This document shows positions 18,787 through 28,704 of a stretch of 64,000 bases of DNA, piece by piece. The notes below the pieces were generated by a model. The model was not told where the DNA came from. It did not search any database and worked only from the letters and a program-made list of their open reading frames with translations. The first letter of the stretch is position 1. Every line of letters begins with the position of its first letter. Source of the stretch: Rhizobium sp. Pop5. Lineage in GTDB: Bacteria; Pseudomonadota; Alphaproteobacteria; Rhizobiales; Rhizobiaceae. The stretch spans positions 4,003,501 through 4,067,500 of the forward strand of contig NZ_CP099399.1 in the NCBI RefSeq assembly GCF_024721175.1. Reading direction: 5' to 3'. The translations under genes were made by a program, and so were the position numbers.

Positions 18787-19545
18787 ATGTTTCCGCTTCT
18801 GAAGACACGGCCAAAGGCGCGAAAGCCGGCTCCGCCCGAAATGCGGACGCTCGATGTCGCCGGCCGGCTCATGCCTCTGACCATCAAACAGCACGATCAG
18901 GCGACCCGCATCACGCTGCGCATCGAGCCGGGCGGGCGGGCTTTGAAGATGACGGTGCCGAGAGGTCTTGCGGCGCGCGAGGTCAATGCCTTCCTCGATC
19001 GGCACCAGGGATGGCTGCTCACCAGGCTTGCCAAGTTCTCGACCGATAGCGGATTGCGCGACGGCGGCAAGATTCTCCTGCGCGGCGTTTCCCATCGCAT
19101 CGAGCACACCGGCAGCCTGCGCGGCTTGACGGAAGTAGTCACCGTGGACGGCAGCCCTGTGGTGCGCGTCAGCGGCATGCCGGAACATGTCGGACGGCGC
19201 ATCGCCGCCTTCCTCAAGAAGGAAGCGCGCGCCGATCTCGAGCGACTGGCGGCGATGCATGCTGCAACAATCCGGGCGCCGATCCGCTCGATTTCGATGA
19301 AGGATACCCGCAGCCGGTGGGGTTCCTGCTCATCGGAGGGAAACTTGAGCTTTTCCTGGCGCATCGTCATGGCGCCGCCTTCGGTGATCGATTACCTCGC
19401 CGCTCATGAAGTCGCCCATCTTAAGGAGATGAATCACGGACCCCGCTTCTGGGCGCTTTGCAAGAAGCTTTGCCCCGGCATGGAGGAAGCGAAATCCTGG
19501 CTGAAGCGGCACGGCAGCCAATTGCACGCCATTGATTTCGATTAG
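18787..19545 (+). CDS. YgjP-like (M48-related) metallopeptidase
   Basis: 252-residue protein of the YgjP/DUF45 metal-dependent hydrolase family. The C-terminal domain has IRSISMKDTRSRWGSCSSEG, the typical YgjP signature, and the zinc motif HEVAH (HExxH) near residue 206 followed by HLKEMNHGPRFW, which supplies the third ligand histidine. No signal peptide is seen, so it is cytosolic. The N-terminal region (RITLRIEPGGRALKMTVPRGL) is the usual beta-rich part. The substrate is unknown. It stands between a terminator and trpF. Confidence 0.88.
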   Translation: MFPLLKTRPKARKPAPPEMRTLDVAGRLMPLTIKQHDQATRITLRIEPGGRALKMTVPRGLAAREVNAFLDRHQGWLLTRLAKFSTDSGLRDGGKILLRGVSHRIEHTGSLRGLTEVVTVDGSPVVRVSGMPEHVGRRIAAFLKKEARADLERLAAMHAATIRAPIRSISMKDTRSRWGSCSSEGNLSFSWRIVMAPPSVIDYLAAHEVAHLKEMNHGPRFWALCKKLCPGMEEAKSWLKRHGSQLHAIDFD

Positions 19546-19619
19546 ATGAGCGTCCCCTAAATGCAGCGTTCCACGCAAATTGGCTCGACTCTTGCTGCAT
19601 TTCGTGTCACTTCGCTGCC

Positions 19620-20288
19620 ATGAAACCCGATATCAAGATCTGTGGCTTGAAGACGCCCGAAGCGATCGATCGTGCGCTGAAACGCGGCGCGACCCATATC
19701 GGTTTTATCTTCTTCGAAAAGAGCCCGCGTTACGTCGAACCGGATATTGCGGCAAAACTTGCCGAACCCGCCCGCGGCAAGGCGAAGATCGTCGCCGTCG
19801 TCGTTGATCCCACCAATGACGACCTGGACGAGATCGTATCGCTGTTGAAGCCGGATATTCTGCAGCTTCACGGCAACGAAAGCCCCGAACATGTGCTGAC
19901 GATCAAGGCGCTCTATGGCCTGCCGGTCATGAAAGTCTTTTCCGTGCGCACGGCCGACGATCTGAAGCGCGTCGAAGCCTATATCGGCATCGCCGACCGT
20001 TTCCTCTTCGACGCGAAAGCGCCGAAGGGTTCGGAACTGCCCGGCGGCAACGGGATTTCCTTCGACTGGAGTCTTTTGAGCTGGCTCGACGGCAGCATCG
20101 ACTACATGCTTTCCGGCGGGCTGAATAAGGACAATGTCGCGGACGCGCTATTGATCACCAAAGCGCCTGGTATTGACGTCTCTTCGGGCGTCGAAAGCGC
20201 GCCCGGCGTGAAGAGCGTCGCGATGATCGATGAATTTTTCGATGCGGTCGAAAAGGCGGATGCGCCTGCCATGGCCTCAGGGAGTTGA
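19620..20288 (+). CDS. trpF: Phosphoribosylanthranilate isomerase TrpF
   Basis: Third step of tryptophan synthesis from anthranilate. The 222-residue TIM barrel starts with [15 protein letters not shown] (catalytic Cys in the KICG motif) and has [12 protein letters not shown] and [16 protein letters not shown], the phosphate-binding C-terminal motif. It is the first gene of the trpF-trpB-trpA-accD-folC series; trpE, trpD and trpC lie elsewhere. Its stop overlaps or abuts the trpB start region. Confidence 0.95.
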   Translation: MKPDIKICGLKTPEAIDRALKRGATHIGFIFFEKSPRYVEPDIAAKLAEPARGKAKIVAVVVDPTNDDLDEIVSLLKPDILQLHGNESPEHVLTIKALYGLPVMKVFSVRTADDLKRVEAYIGIADRFLFDAKAPKGSELPGGNGISFDWSLLSWLDGSIDYMLSGGLNKDNVADALLITKAPGIDVSSGVESAPGVKSVAMIDEFFDAVEKADAPAMASGS

Positions 20289-20290
20289 GA

Positions 20291-21511
<1,221 letters not shown>

Positions 21512-21514
21512 GAC

Positions 21515-22354
21515 ATGACCGCACGCATGGACAAACGCTTTGCCGAGCTGAAGGCCGAGGGCCGTCCGGCGCTTGTGACCTATTTCATGGGCGGCGATCC
21601 TGATTACGATACCTCTCTCGGCATCATGAAGGCACTGCCGGAAGCCGGCTCCGACATCATCGAGCTCGGCATGCCCTTTTCCGATCCGATGGCAGATGGC
21701 CCGGCGATCCAGCTGGCCGGCCAGCGTGCGCTGAAAGGCGGCCAGACGCTCAAGAAGACGCTGCAGCTGGCGGCCGATTTCCGCAAGGCTGACAATGCGA
21801 CGCCGATCTTGATGATGGGCTACTACAATCCGATCTACATCTACGGCGTCGAGAAATTCCTCGACGACGCGATCGCCGCCGGCATTGACGGCCTGATCGT
21901 CGTCGACCTGCCGCCTGAGATGGATGACGAGCTCTGCATTCCGGCAATCCGCAAAGGTATCAACTTCATCCGCCTGGCGACGCCGACCACGGACGAGAAG
22001 CGCCTGCCCGCCGTACTCAAAAACACCTCCGGCTTCGTCTACTACGTGTCGATGAACGGTATTACTGGCTCGGCGCTGCCCGATCCGTCGCTGGTGTCGG
22101 GCGCCGTCCAGCGCATCAAACAGCATACGGAGCTGCCGGTCTGTGTCGGCTTCGGCGTCAAGACGGCGGAGCATGCGAAGGTCATCGGCGGTTCGGCCGA
22201 CGGCGTCGTCGTCGGCACCGCCATCGTCAATCAGGTCGCCACGAGCTTGACGAAAGACGGCAAGGCGACGGCAGACACGGTTCAGGCGGTCGCAACGCTG
22301 GTGCGCGGCCTTTCCTCGGGAACACGCTCGGCGCGCCTTGTTGCTGCCGAATAG
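21515..22354 (+). CDS. trpA: Tryptophan synthase alpha subunit TrpA
   Basis: Cleaves indole-3-glycerol phosphate and channels indole to TrpB. The 279-residue TIM barrel has the catalytic glutamate in [17 protein letters not shown] and the catalytic aspartate in [11 protein letters not shown], then GITGSALP and the phosphate-binding [12 protein letters not shown] and [14 protein letters not shown] 21515 starts [30 protein letters not shown]. Confidence 0.97.
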   Translation: MTARMDKRFAELKAEGRPALVTYFMGGDPDYDTSLGIMKALPEAGSDIIELGMPFSDPMADGPAIQLAGQRALKGGQTLKKTLQLAADFRKADNATPILMMGYYNPIYIYGVEKFLDDAIAAGIDGLIVVDLPPEMDDELCIPAIRKGINFIRLATPTTDEKRLPAVLKNTSGFVYYVSMNGITGSALPDPSLVSGAVQRIKQHTELPVCVGFGVKTAEHAKVIGGSADGVVVGTAIVNQVATSLTKDGKATADTVQAVATLVRGLSSGTRSARLVAAE

Positions 22355-22393
22355 TTTTCCCACATTGGCGCTATTCAACCAGGAGAATTCGAG

Positions 22394-23299
22394 TTGAACT
22401 GGATCACCAACTACGTTCGCCCGCGGATCAATTCCATGCTGGGCCGTCGCGAAGTGCCGGAGAACCTCTGGATCAAGTGCCCGGAAACGGGTGAGATGGT
22501 CTTCCATAAGGATCTGGAATCCAACAAATGGGTCATTCCTGCGTCCGGTTATCACATGAAGATGCCGGCCAAGGCCCGCCTTGCCGATCTTTTCGATAAT
22601 GGTGAGTACGAATCGCTGCCGCAGCCGAAGGTCGCCCAGGATCCGCTGAAGTTCCGCGACTCGAAGAAGTACATCGATCGTCTGCGCGACAGCCGCCTGA
22701 AGACCGAACAAGAGGATACGATCCTCGCCGGCGTCGGAAAGGTGCAAGGTTTGAAGCTCGTTGCCGTCGTGCATGAATTCAACTTCATCGGCGGTTCGCT
22801 CGGCATTGCCGCCGGCGAAGCGATCGTCAAGGCTTTCGAGCGCGCGACCTCCGAAAAGTGCCCGCTGGTCATGTTCCCCGCCTCCGGCGGCGCGCGCATG
22901 CAGGAAGGCATTCTCTCGCTGATGCAGCTGCCGCGCACGACTGTTGCCGTCGATTTGCTCAAGGAATCCGGCCAGCCTTATGTCGTCGTTCTGACCAATC
23001 CGACGACCGGTGGCGTCACGGCCTCCTATGCCATGCTCGGCGATATCCACCTGGCAGAACCCGGCGCCGAAATCGGCTTTGCCGGCAAGCGCGTGATCGA
23101 GCAGACGCTGCGTGAAAAGCTGCCGGAAGGCTTCCAGACCTCCGAATACCTGCTGGAACATGGTATGGTCGACATGGTCGTCAAACGTCACGACATCCCG
23201 GAGACGCTGGCGCGTCTTCTGAAGATTCTGACGAAGAAGCCCGTTTCTGCGGCAAATGACGTGAATGGCGGCGCTATCGCTCTGGCGGCGAGCGCCTGA
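22394..23299 (+). CDS. accD: Acetyl-CoA carboxylase carboxyltransferase beta subunit AccD
   Basis: With AccA, transfers carboxyl from carboxybiotin to acetyl-CoA, giving malonyl-CoA. The start is TTG 22394 with AGGAG 8 bases upstream; 301 residues. The carboxyltransferase core ([55 protein letters not shown]) is intact. The N-terminal zinc ribbon is degenerate: of the four expected cysteines only Cys29 remains, the other positions being Thr32, Ile48 and Ser51 ([23 protein letters not shown]). It follows trpA and precedes folC with short gaps. Confidence 0.96.
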   Translation: MNWITNYVRPRINSMLGRREVPENLWIKCPETGEMVFHKDLESNKWVIPASGYHMKMPAKARLADLFDNGEYESLPQPKVAQDPLKFRDSKKYIDRLRDSRLKTEQEDTILAGVGKVQGLKLVAVVHEFNFIGGSLGIAAGEAIVKAFERATSEKCPLVMFPASGGARMQEGILSLMQLPRTTVAVDLLKESGQPYVVVLTNPTTGGVTASYAMLGDIHLAEPGAEIGFAGKRVIEQTLREKLPEGFQTSEYLLEHGMVDMVVKRHDIPETLARLLKILTKKPVSAANDVNGGAIALAASA

Positions 23300-23326
23300 T
23301 AACCGACAAGCAGGCGGGGTGCCGAA

Positions 23327-24679
23327 ATGATACCCAGAGGCCAAACCGCGGTGAGTGAGGCAGCGCAAGAGATCGAAAAACTCATGGGATTGCATCCCAA
23401 GGGGTTCGATCTGTCTCTCGATCGCATCACCCGTCTTCTTGATGTGCTCGGCAATCCGCACAGGAAACTGCCGCCGGTGATCCATGTCGCCGGCACCAAC
23501 GGCAAGGGTTCCGTCACAGCCTTCTGCCGCGCCTTGCTCGAGGCCGGCGGCTACAGCGCCCATGTCCATACCTCGCCGCATCTCGTCAATTGGCACGAAC
23601 GTTATCGCATCGGCGTGGCGGGCGGACGCGGGCAGCTCGTGGAAGACGCCGTTTTTGCCGAGGCGGTGCGCCGAGTCGCCGAAGCCAATGCCGGGCAGCA
23701 CATCACCGTCTTCGAAATCCTGACGGCGGTCACCTTTATTCTGTTTTCCGAACATCCGGCCGATGCCGCGATCATCGAAGTTGGTCTCGGCGGCCGCTTC
23801 GACGCCACGAATGTCATTTCCGATCCGGCCGTTTCGGTCATCATGCCGATCTCGCTGGATCACCAGCCCTATCTCGGCGACAGGGTCGAGCTGATCGCAG
23901 CCGAAAAGGCGGGCATCATGAAGCCGGGGCTGCCCGTCGTCATCGGCCACCAGGAATATGATGCCGCGCTTGACGTGCTGATGTCGACGGCCGAGCGGCT
24001 GCATTGCCCGAGCGCCGTCTTCGGGCAGGATTTCATGGCGCATGAGGAATACGGCCGGCTCGTCTATCAAGATGAGTACGGGCTTGCCGACCTGCCGCTG
24101 CCGCGCCTTCCCGGCCGTCATCAATATGCCAATGCCGCCGCTGCCATTCGCGCCGTCAAGGCGGCCGGCTTCAATGTCACCGAGACGATGATGGAAAAGG
24201 CGATGAATTGCGTGGAATGGCCGGGCCGGCTGCAGCGCCTGAGCGAGGGCCGGCTGATGCAGCATGCGCCCGCCGGCGCCGAGATCTGGGTCGATGGCGG
24301 GCATAATCCCGGTGCCGGCGAAGTGATCGCCGAAGCCATGGCCAATTTCGAAGAGCGCCAGCCACGGCCGCTGTTCTTGATCACCGGTATGATCAACACC
24401 AAGGATCCGATCGGTTATTTCAAGGCCTTCGCAGGCCTGGTCGAGAAGGTTTTCTGCGTGCCGATCCGTGGCAGCGATGCGGTAATCGACCCGGTGATCC
24501 TGTCGAATGCCGCCTATGATGCCGGCCTGGTCGCCGAACCGATGTCGACGGTCGGGGATGCGCTGGAAGCGATAAAATCCGCGCTCGATCCAGAAGCGCT
24601 GCCGCCGCGCATTCTGATCGGCGGTTCCCTCTATCTCGTCGGCGATGTGCTTGCCGACAACGGCACGCCTCCGAAGTGA
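23327..24679 (+). CDS. folC: Bifunctional folylpolyglutamate/dihydrofolate synthase FolC
   Basis: Adds glutamate to dihydropteroate and to folates. The 450-residue Mur-ligase-type protein has the P-loop GTNGKGSVTAFCRALLEAGG, HTSPHLVNWHERYRI, EVGLGGRFDATN and VDGGHNPGAG. ATG 23327 gives the full length; GTG 23351 is an alternative that would begin MSEAAQEIEKLMG. It is the last gene of the trp-accD-folC series and ends at a strong hairpin shared with trxA. Confidence 0.94.
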   Translation: MIPRGQTAVSEAAQEIEKLMGLHPKGFDLSLDRITRLLDVLGNPHRKLPPVIHVAGTNGKGSVTAFCRALLEAGGYSAHVHTSPHLVNWHERYRIGVAGGRGQLVEDAVFAEAVRRVAEANAGQHITVFEILTAVTFILFSEHPADAAIIEVGLGGRFDATNVISDPAVSVIMPISLDHQPYLGDRVELIAAEKAGIMKPGLPVVIGHQEYDAALDVLMSTAERLHCPSAVFGQDFMAHEEYGRLVYQDEYGLADLPLPRLPGRHQYANAAAAIRAVKAAGFNVTETMMEKAMNCVEWPGRLQRLSEGRLMQHAPAGAEIWVDGGHNPGAGEVIAEAMANFEERQPRPLFLITGMINTKDPIGYFKAFAGLVEKVFCVPIRGSDAVIDPVILSNAAYDAGLVAEPMSTVGDALEAIKSALDPEALPPRILIGGSLYLVGDVLADNGTPPK

Positions 24680-24708
24680 AGCGGGCGAAGTGAAGAAATG
24701 TGAAATGA

Positions 24709-24736
24709 AAAAAGCCCGGTCGAAGCCGGGCTTTTT
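24709..24736. terminator. Bidirectional terminator between folC and trxA
   Basis: Stem AAAAAGCCCGG / CCGGGCTTTTT with loop TCGAAG: perfect 11 base pairs including the A and T runs, placed between convergent genes. Confidence 0.9.
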
Positions 24737-24753
24737 CAGGTATGCGATACCAA

Positions 24754-25074
24754 TCAGGCGGCGTTCGAAATCCAGTTCGAAAGAGCCGTCTTCGGCTTGG
24801 CGCCGACCGAGATATCGGCCACTTCGCCGCCCTTGAAGATTGCGAGCGTCGGAATGGAGCGCACGCCGAACTGGGCGGCGAGTTCCGGGTTCTCGTCGAT
24901 ATTGAGCTTGGCGACCTTGACCTTGCCTTCCATCTCGACGGCGATTTCTTCGAGGCTCGGAGCAATCATCTTGCACGGGCCGCACCATTCAGCCCAGAAA
25001 TCGACGACGACGGGTTCTGCAGATTCCAGAACTTCCGACTGGAAGTTATTGATATCGACTTTCACGGTAGCCAT
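24754..25074 (-). CDS. trxA: Thioredoxin TrxA
   Basis: Cytosolic disulfide reductase. ATG 25074 with AAAGGAG upstream gives 106 residues; the active site WCGPC has cysteines at 31 and 34, and the cis-proline region is [13 protein letters not shown]. It lies 75 bases downstream of addA on the same strand and may be the last gene of that transcript or have its own promoter in the gap. Confidence 0.97.
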   Translation of the reverse strand: MATVKVDINNFQSEVLESAEPVVVDFWAEWCGPCKMIAPSLEEIAVEMEGKVKVAKLNIDENPELAAQFGVRSIPTLAIFKGGEVADISVGAKPKTALSNWISNAA

Positions 25075-25149
25075 AGGCTGCTCCTTTAACGGAATTTGGT
25101 GTTGAACCACATGTGATGGTGCGGTGCCGAATTTTCAATGTCCGGTATT

Positions 25150-28100
25150 TCACTTTGTCTTGAGTCCTGCAAGCGCCAAACCGAGCGCCTTTTCGCCCAA
25201 CGTGTAGAGCGAAGCATTCTCGGTATAGACAAGCATGCAGTCGATGCGCTTGCCCGGATAGAGCGGCGCCAGGATCTCGCGATAGATCGCGAGCTGCGCC
25301 TTATGCGCAAAGGGGATTGCCTCTTCGGTCACCGGCGGCACGCGATTGGTCTTGTAGTCGAGAATGACGACGCGATCGGCGAGCACGGCGAGCCGGTCGA
25401 TGCGACCGGAAACGGCATAGCGTCTGCCGTCGACGGTCAATGTGCCCATGATCGAGACCTCGGGCCGCGCCTCTCGGCCGAGGATGTGTTGCAGACCCTC
25501 CTCGTCCAATAGTTTCAGAACCGAATCGATGAGTCTCAGCCGTTCAGCCTCGGGCCAGAACCGTGCCGCCCGCTCGGCATAACGCTTCGCGGCATCCGGC
25601 CGTTCGGCAGGTGGAATGTCGGGAAGAGCCTGCAGCATCCGGTGGATCAGCCTGCCTTTCTCCAGCGACCGATCGCTGCGCTCCTTCTCAGCGAACAACG
25701 GCGAAGTGATGAGCAGACCGCCTTCGTCTTCGTCGACGATCGTCCCGGCGCCGGAGGGGCTGAGCGGCCGGGGCAGCTCGGCCTGCGGCGGCAGCGGCCG
25801 CAACAGCCCGTCCGGCAGCGCTTCCTGGCTTTCGTGGTGTTGGCTGCGGTCGAGACGTTCGAAGCTGCGTTCCACCCGCGGCACACGCCACCTCGTGCCC
25901 GGCCATTCGCCGTCCGGACCTGAGAACGTGGCCGCCTCGACATAGGGATGATCTTCACGCAGCGCTGTCGAGATCATCTTATGCCAGGTGTCGCTATTCT
26001 CCCGCACCCCGCGATAGCCGCAGACGACCAGGCGGTCGGCGGCGCGCGTCATGGCGACATAGAGCAGCCGGCGATATTCTTCTTCCGCCAGTCTCTGGAC
26101 ACGCGCCGCATCGCTCTGCGTCAGCGAATTGGCAAGGTCTGAGACGGGAACCCAAACAGGCATCGGCGGCTCGCCGGACGCCGATTCGATCAGCCGAAGC
26201 TTCGGCATATGCGTATGCGTGAAAGCCTTGGAACCGCCGTCGACGAGGAAAACGATCGGCGCTTCAAGACCTTTGGAGGCATGCACGGTCATGATCCGCA
26301 CCTCGTTGCGTCCCTTGTCCTGCTCGCGCTTCACCTCGGGCGCTTCGAGCTCCAGGGTCGAGATAAAGGATTGCAGCCCGGGAAGGCCGGAACTCTCGTG
26401 GTCGAGAGTGAAAGTCAGGAATTCGTCGAGAATATCGCTGACCTCGGTGCCGAGACGCGCCAGGAATTGCCGCCGCCCGCCATGGCTGCCCAACACACGC
26501 GCATAGAAATCATGAACCGACAGGCTCCTGGACTGCCGCAAGAACAGTTCGAGCTTTTCGACTGTCGCCCGGAAACGCTCGGTGCCGTCGGCGGCGAATT
26601 TCCTGAGATGGCTCCAGACGCTCTCGTTGTCGCCGCGGAGTGCCGCGATCGAAAAGATGTCCTCCTCGGAGAGATCGAAAAGCGGGCTCTTGAGCACGGC
26701 GGCGAGCGAAAGGTCGTCTTCCGGCAGAAGCAGAAAACGGCCGAGCGCCAGCAGATCCTGCACAGCGACATGGCTGGTCAGCATCAGCCTGTCGGCGCCG
26801 GCGACAGGAATGTCGCCGCGCCGCTTCAGCGCGCGCGTCAAGGCGTTGACGAAGGCGTCGCGCTTGCGCACCAGCACAAGAATGTCGCCGGCCTCGATCA
26901 GCCGTTCTTTGCCCTTTTCGACGATGGTTTCGCGGCCGACGAGCATGCCGATCGAATGTGCGATCCGCCGCGCCAGGATAGCAGCGGGTGCGCTTTCCGG
27001 CGTGGCGTCGAAGGGCGCGGTCCAGTCTTCCTCCTTAACCACCGCTTCCGGCGCCACCATTTCCCAGAAGTCGACGGCGCCTGGATGCCCGATCCGGCTC
27101 GAACGATGCACGACGGGTTCACCGAGCGCGCTGAGGCCGCGCGCATTATCCGGCTCTTTGAAGATATGGTCGACGGCTTCGAGCACGTCGGCGGTGGAGC
27201 GGAAGGAGAGCGGCAGCCGGATGGAGGAAAAGCTCTGCCCGCTGTCGGAAACGCGCCGGCGCGTTCGGTCGCTCTCCTCGGAAAAACGCTCGGGTCGCGC
27301 TCCCTGGAAGGAATAGATCGACTGCTTTTCGTCGCCGACGGCAAAGAGGGTGCGCACGATCGGCCGGGCGCTTTCGCCGGAGAAGAAATCTTCCGCCAGC
27401 GACTGGATGACGCTCCACTGGATCGGGCTGGTATCCTGCGCCTCGTCGACCAGGATATGGTCGATGCCGCGGTCGAGCTTGTAATGGATCCAGGGTCCGA
27501 CCCCACCTTTCGTCAGCAGATCGGCGGTGCGGGTGATCAGGTCCTCGAAATCGAGCTGGCTGCGCTGCTTCTTCAGCTCCTCGTAATCCTGGTTCAGCCG
27601 GTCGGCGAGCACGAGCGCGGCATGCGTGGCGCCGTACATCCGCATGAGTTTCAGCCGGTCGCGGCTCGAAGCGACATGGGCGCGGGCAGCGGTGATGGCG
27701 TCAGCCAACTCAGGCGCTTCGGCGAGCATGGCTTTGACGAAGAATTGCGAATCCGACTTCGGTTCGCCCTTTGCGGCCGTCAGAAAGATCTTTTCGAGCA
27801 TTTCGGCACGTCGTGCCTCATCGCGCTCCCGAGCGGCGAGCCGAAGGCCAAAGGCAACCTCATGCGCCTTCGCGCCGCCCTTTTGGTCAGCAAGCGAGAG
27901 ATAAAGCTCCAGGGTGCTGCCGGAAAGCCCCGGCAGCGGCCAATATTGCGCCGCGATCCCTCTTTCCGTGTCGTCTGATGTGAGGCCAAGCCTTTTGCGC
28001 AGCACCATCTCGACGCCACCGAGCTGGTTGGCCGCCGCTGTGAAACGGCGAATGGCATTGCGATTGGCGACGATGTCGCCGAGCAGGTTCTCGAGACCGG

Positions 28101-28704
28101 ATTCGTCGCCGAGGTTGAGCACATAGGCAAATGCCTCGGCAAGCGCGCTGTCTCCGGCCGGTGCGGTTGCTGTCAGCAGTGCCCGGCGCGCATCGGACAG
28201 CAGCGCGGCCGCCGCGCGATCGTCGAGAACCGAGAAATGTCCCGCGACATTGGCCTCCAACGGGAACTGGTGCAGCAGCGCTTCGCAGAAGGCGTGGATC
28301 GTCTGGATCTTCAATCCGCCTGGCGTTTCCAACGCCTTGGCAAACAGCCGACGAGCCTCGGCAAGTTTGATTCTGTCGGGCGCCGCACCTTCAATCTGGG
28401 TGATCCGCCGGCTAAGGTCATCGTCGTCGAGCACGACCCAGTCGGACAGCCGTTCAAAGACGCGGTTCGACATTTCGGAAGCCGCAGCCTTGGTGTAAGT
28501 CAGGCAGAGAATGGCCGAAGGCCGCGCTCCGGCGAGCAGAAGCCGGATGACACGCTGCGTCAGGACATGGGTCTTGCCGGAACCGGCATTGGCGGAAACC
28601 CATGCCGACCGCACGGGGTCGGATGCGATTGCCTGCTGAATCGTCGTCCAGCCGATCCAGGCGCCGGGATCGTCATCATCGGGAAGCTCGGTCGCATCAT
28701 TCAT
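25150..28704 (-). CDS. addA: Double-strand break repair helicase-nuclease AddA
   Basis: Subunit of the AddAB helicase-nuclease, the alphaproteobacterial counterpart of RecBCD. ATG 28704 (MNDATELPDDDDPGAW) gives 1184 residues; the frame is open for 113 codons further upstream, inside addB, and that part is not protein-like. UvrD-type motifs: Walker A SANAGSGKTHVLTQR near residues 37-50, motif Ia LTYTKAAASEM, Walker B region ILVDEAQDTSPIQW, VGDEKQSIYSFQGA and MTVHASKGLEAPIVF. The C-terminal RecB-family nuclease has GRIDRLAVL and VILDYKTNR. It overlaps addB by 8 bases. Confidence 0.95.
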   Translation of the reverse strand: MNDATELPDDDDPGAWIGWTTIQQAIASDPVRSAWVSANAGSGKTHVLTQRVIRLLLAGARPSAILCLTYTKAAASEMSNRVFERLSDWVVLDDDDLSRRITQIEGAAPDRIKLAEARRLFAKALETPGGLKIQTIHAFCEALLHQFPLEANVAGHFSVLDDRAAAALLSDARRALLTATAPAGDSALAEAFAYVLNLGDESGLENLLGDIVANRNAIRRFTAAANQLGGVEMVLRKRLGLTSDDTERGIAAQYWPLPGLSGSTLELYLSLADQKGGAKAHEVAFGLRLAARERDEARRAEMLEKIFLTAAKGEPKSDSQFFVKAMLAEAPELADAITAARAHVASSRDRLKLMRMYGATHAALVLADRLNQDYEELKKQRSQLDFEDLITRTADLLTKGGVGPWIHYKLDRGIDHILVDEAQDTSPIQWSVIQSLAEDFFSGESARPIVRTLFAVGDEKQSIYSFQGARPERFSEESDRTRRRVSDSGQSFSSIRLPLSFRSTADVLEAVDHIFKEPDNARGLSALGEPVVHRSSRIGHPGAVDFWEMVAPEAVVKEEDWTAPFDATPESAPAAILARRIAHSIGMLVGRETIVEKGKERLIEAGDILVLVRKRDAFVNALTRALKRRGDIPVAGADRLMLTSHVAVQDLLALGRFLLLPEDDLSLAAVLKSPLFDLSEEDIFSIAALRGDNESVWSHLRKFAADGTERFRATVEKLELFLRQSRSLSVHDFYARVLGSHGGRRQFLARLGTEVSDILDEFLTFTLDHESSGLPGLQSFISTLELEAPEVKREQDKGRNEVRIMTVHASKGLEAPIVFLVDGGSKAFTHTHMPKLRLIESASGEPPMPVWVPVSDLANSLTQSDAARVQRLAEEEYRRLLYVAMTRAADRLVVCGYRGVRENSDTWHKMISTALREDHPYVEAATFSGPDGEWPGTRWRVPRVERSFERLDRSQHHESQEALPDGLLRPLPPQAELPRPLSPSGAGTIVDEDEGGLLITSPLFAEKERSDRSLEKGRLIHRMLQALPDIPPAERPDAAKRYAERAARFWPEAERLRLIDSVLKLLDEEGLQHILGREARPEVSIMGTLTVDGRRYAVSGRIDRLAVLADRVVILDYKTNRVPPVTEEAIPFAHKAQLAIYREILAPLYPGKRIDCMLVYTENASLYTLGEKALGLALAGLKTK

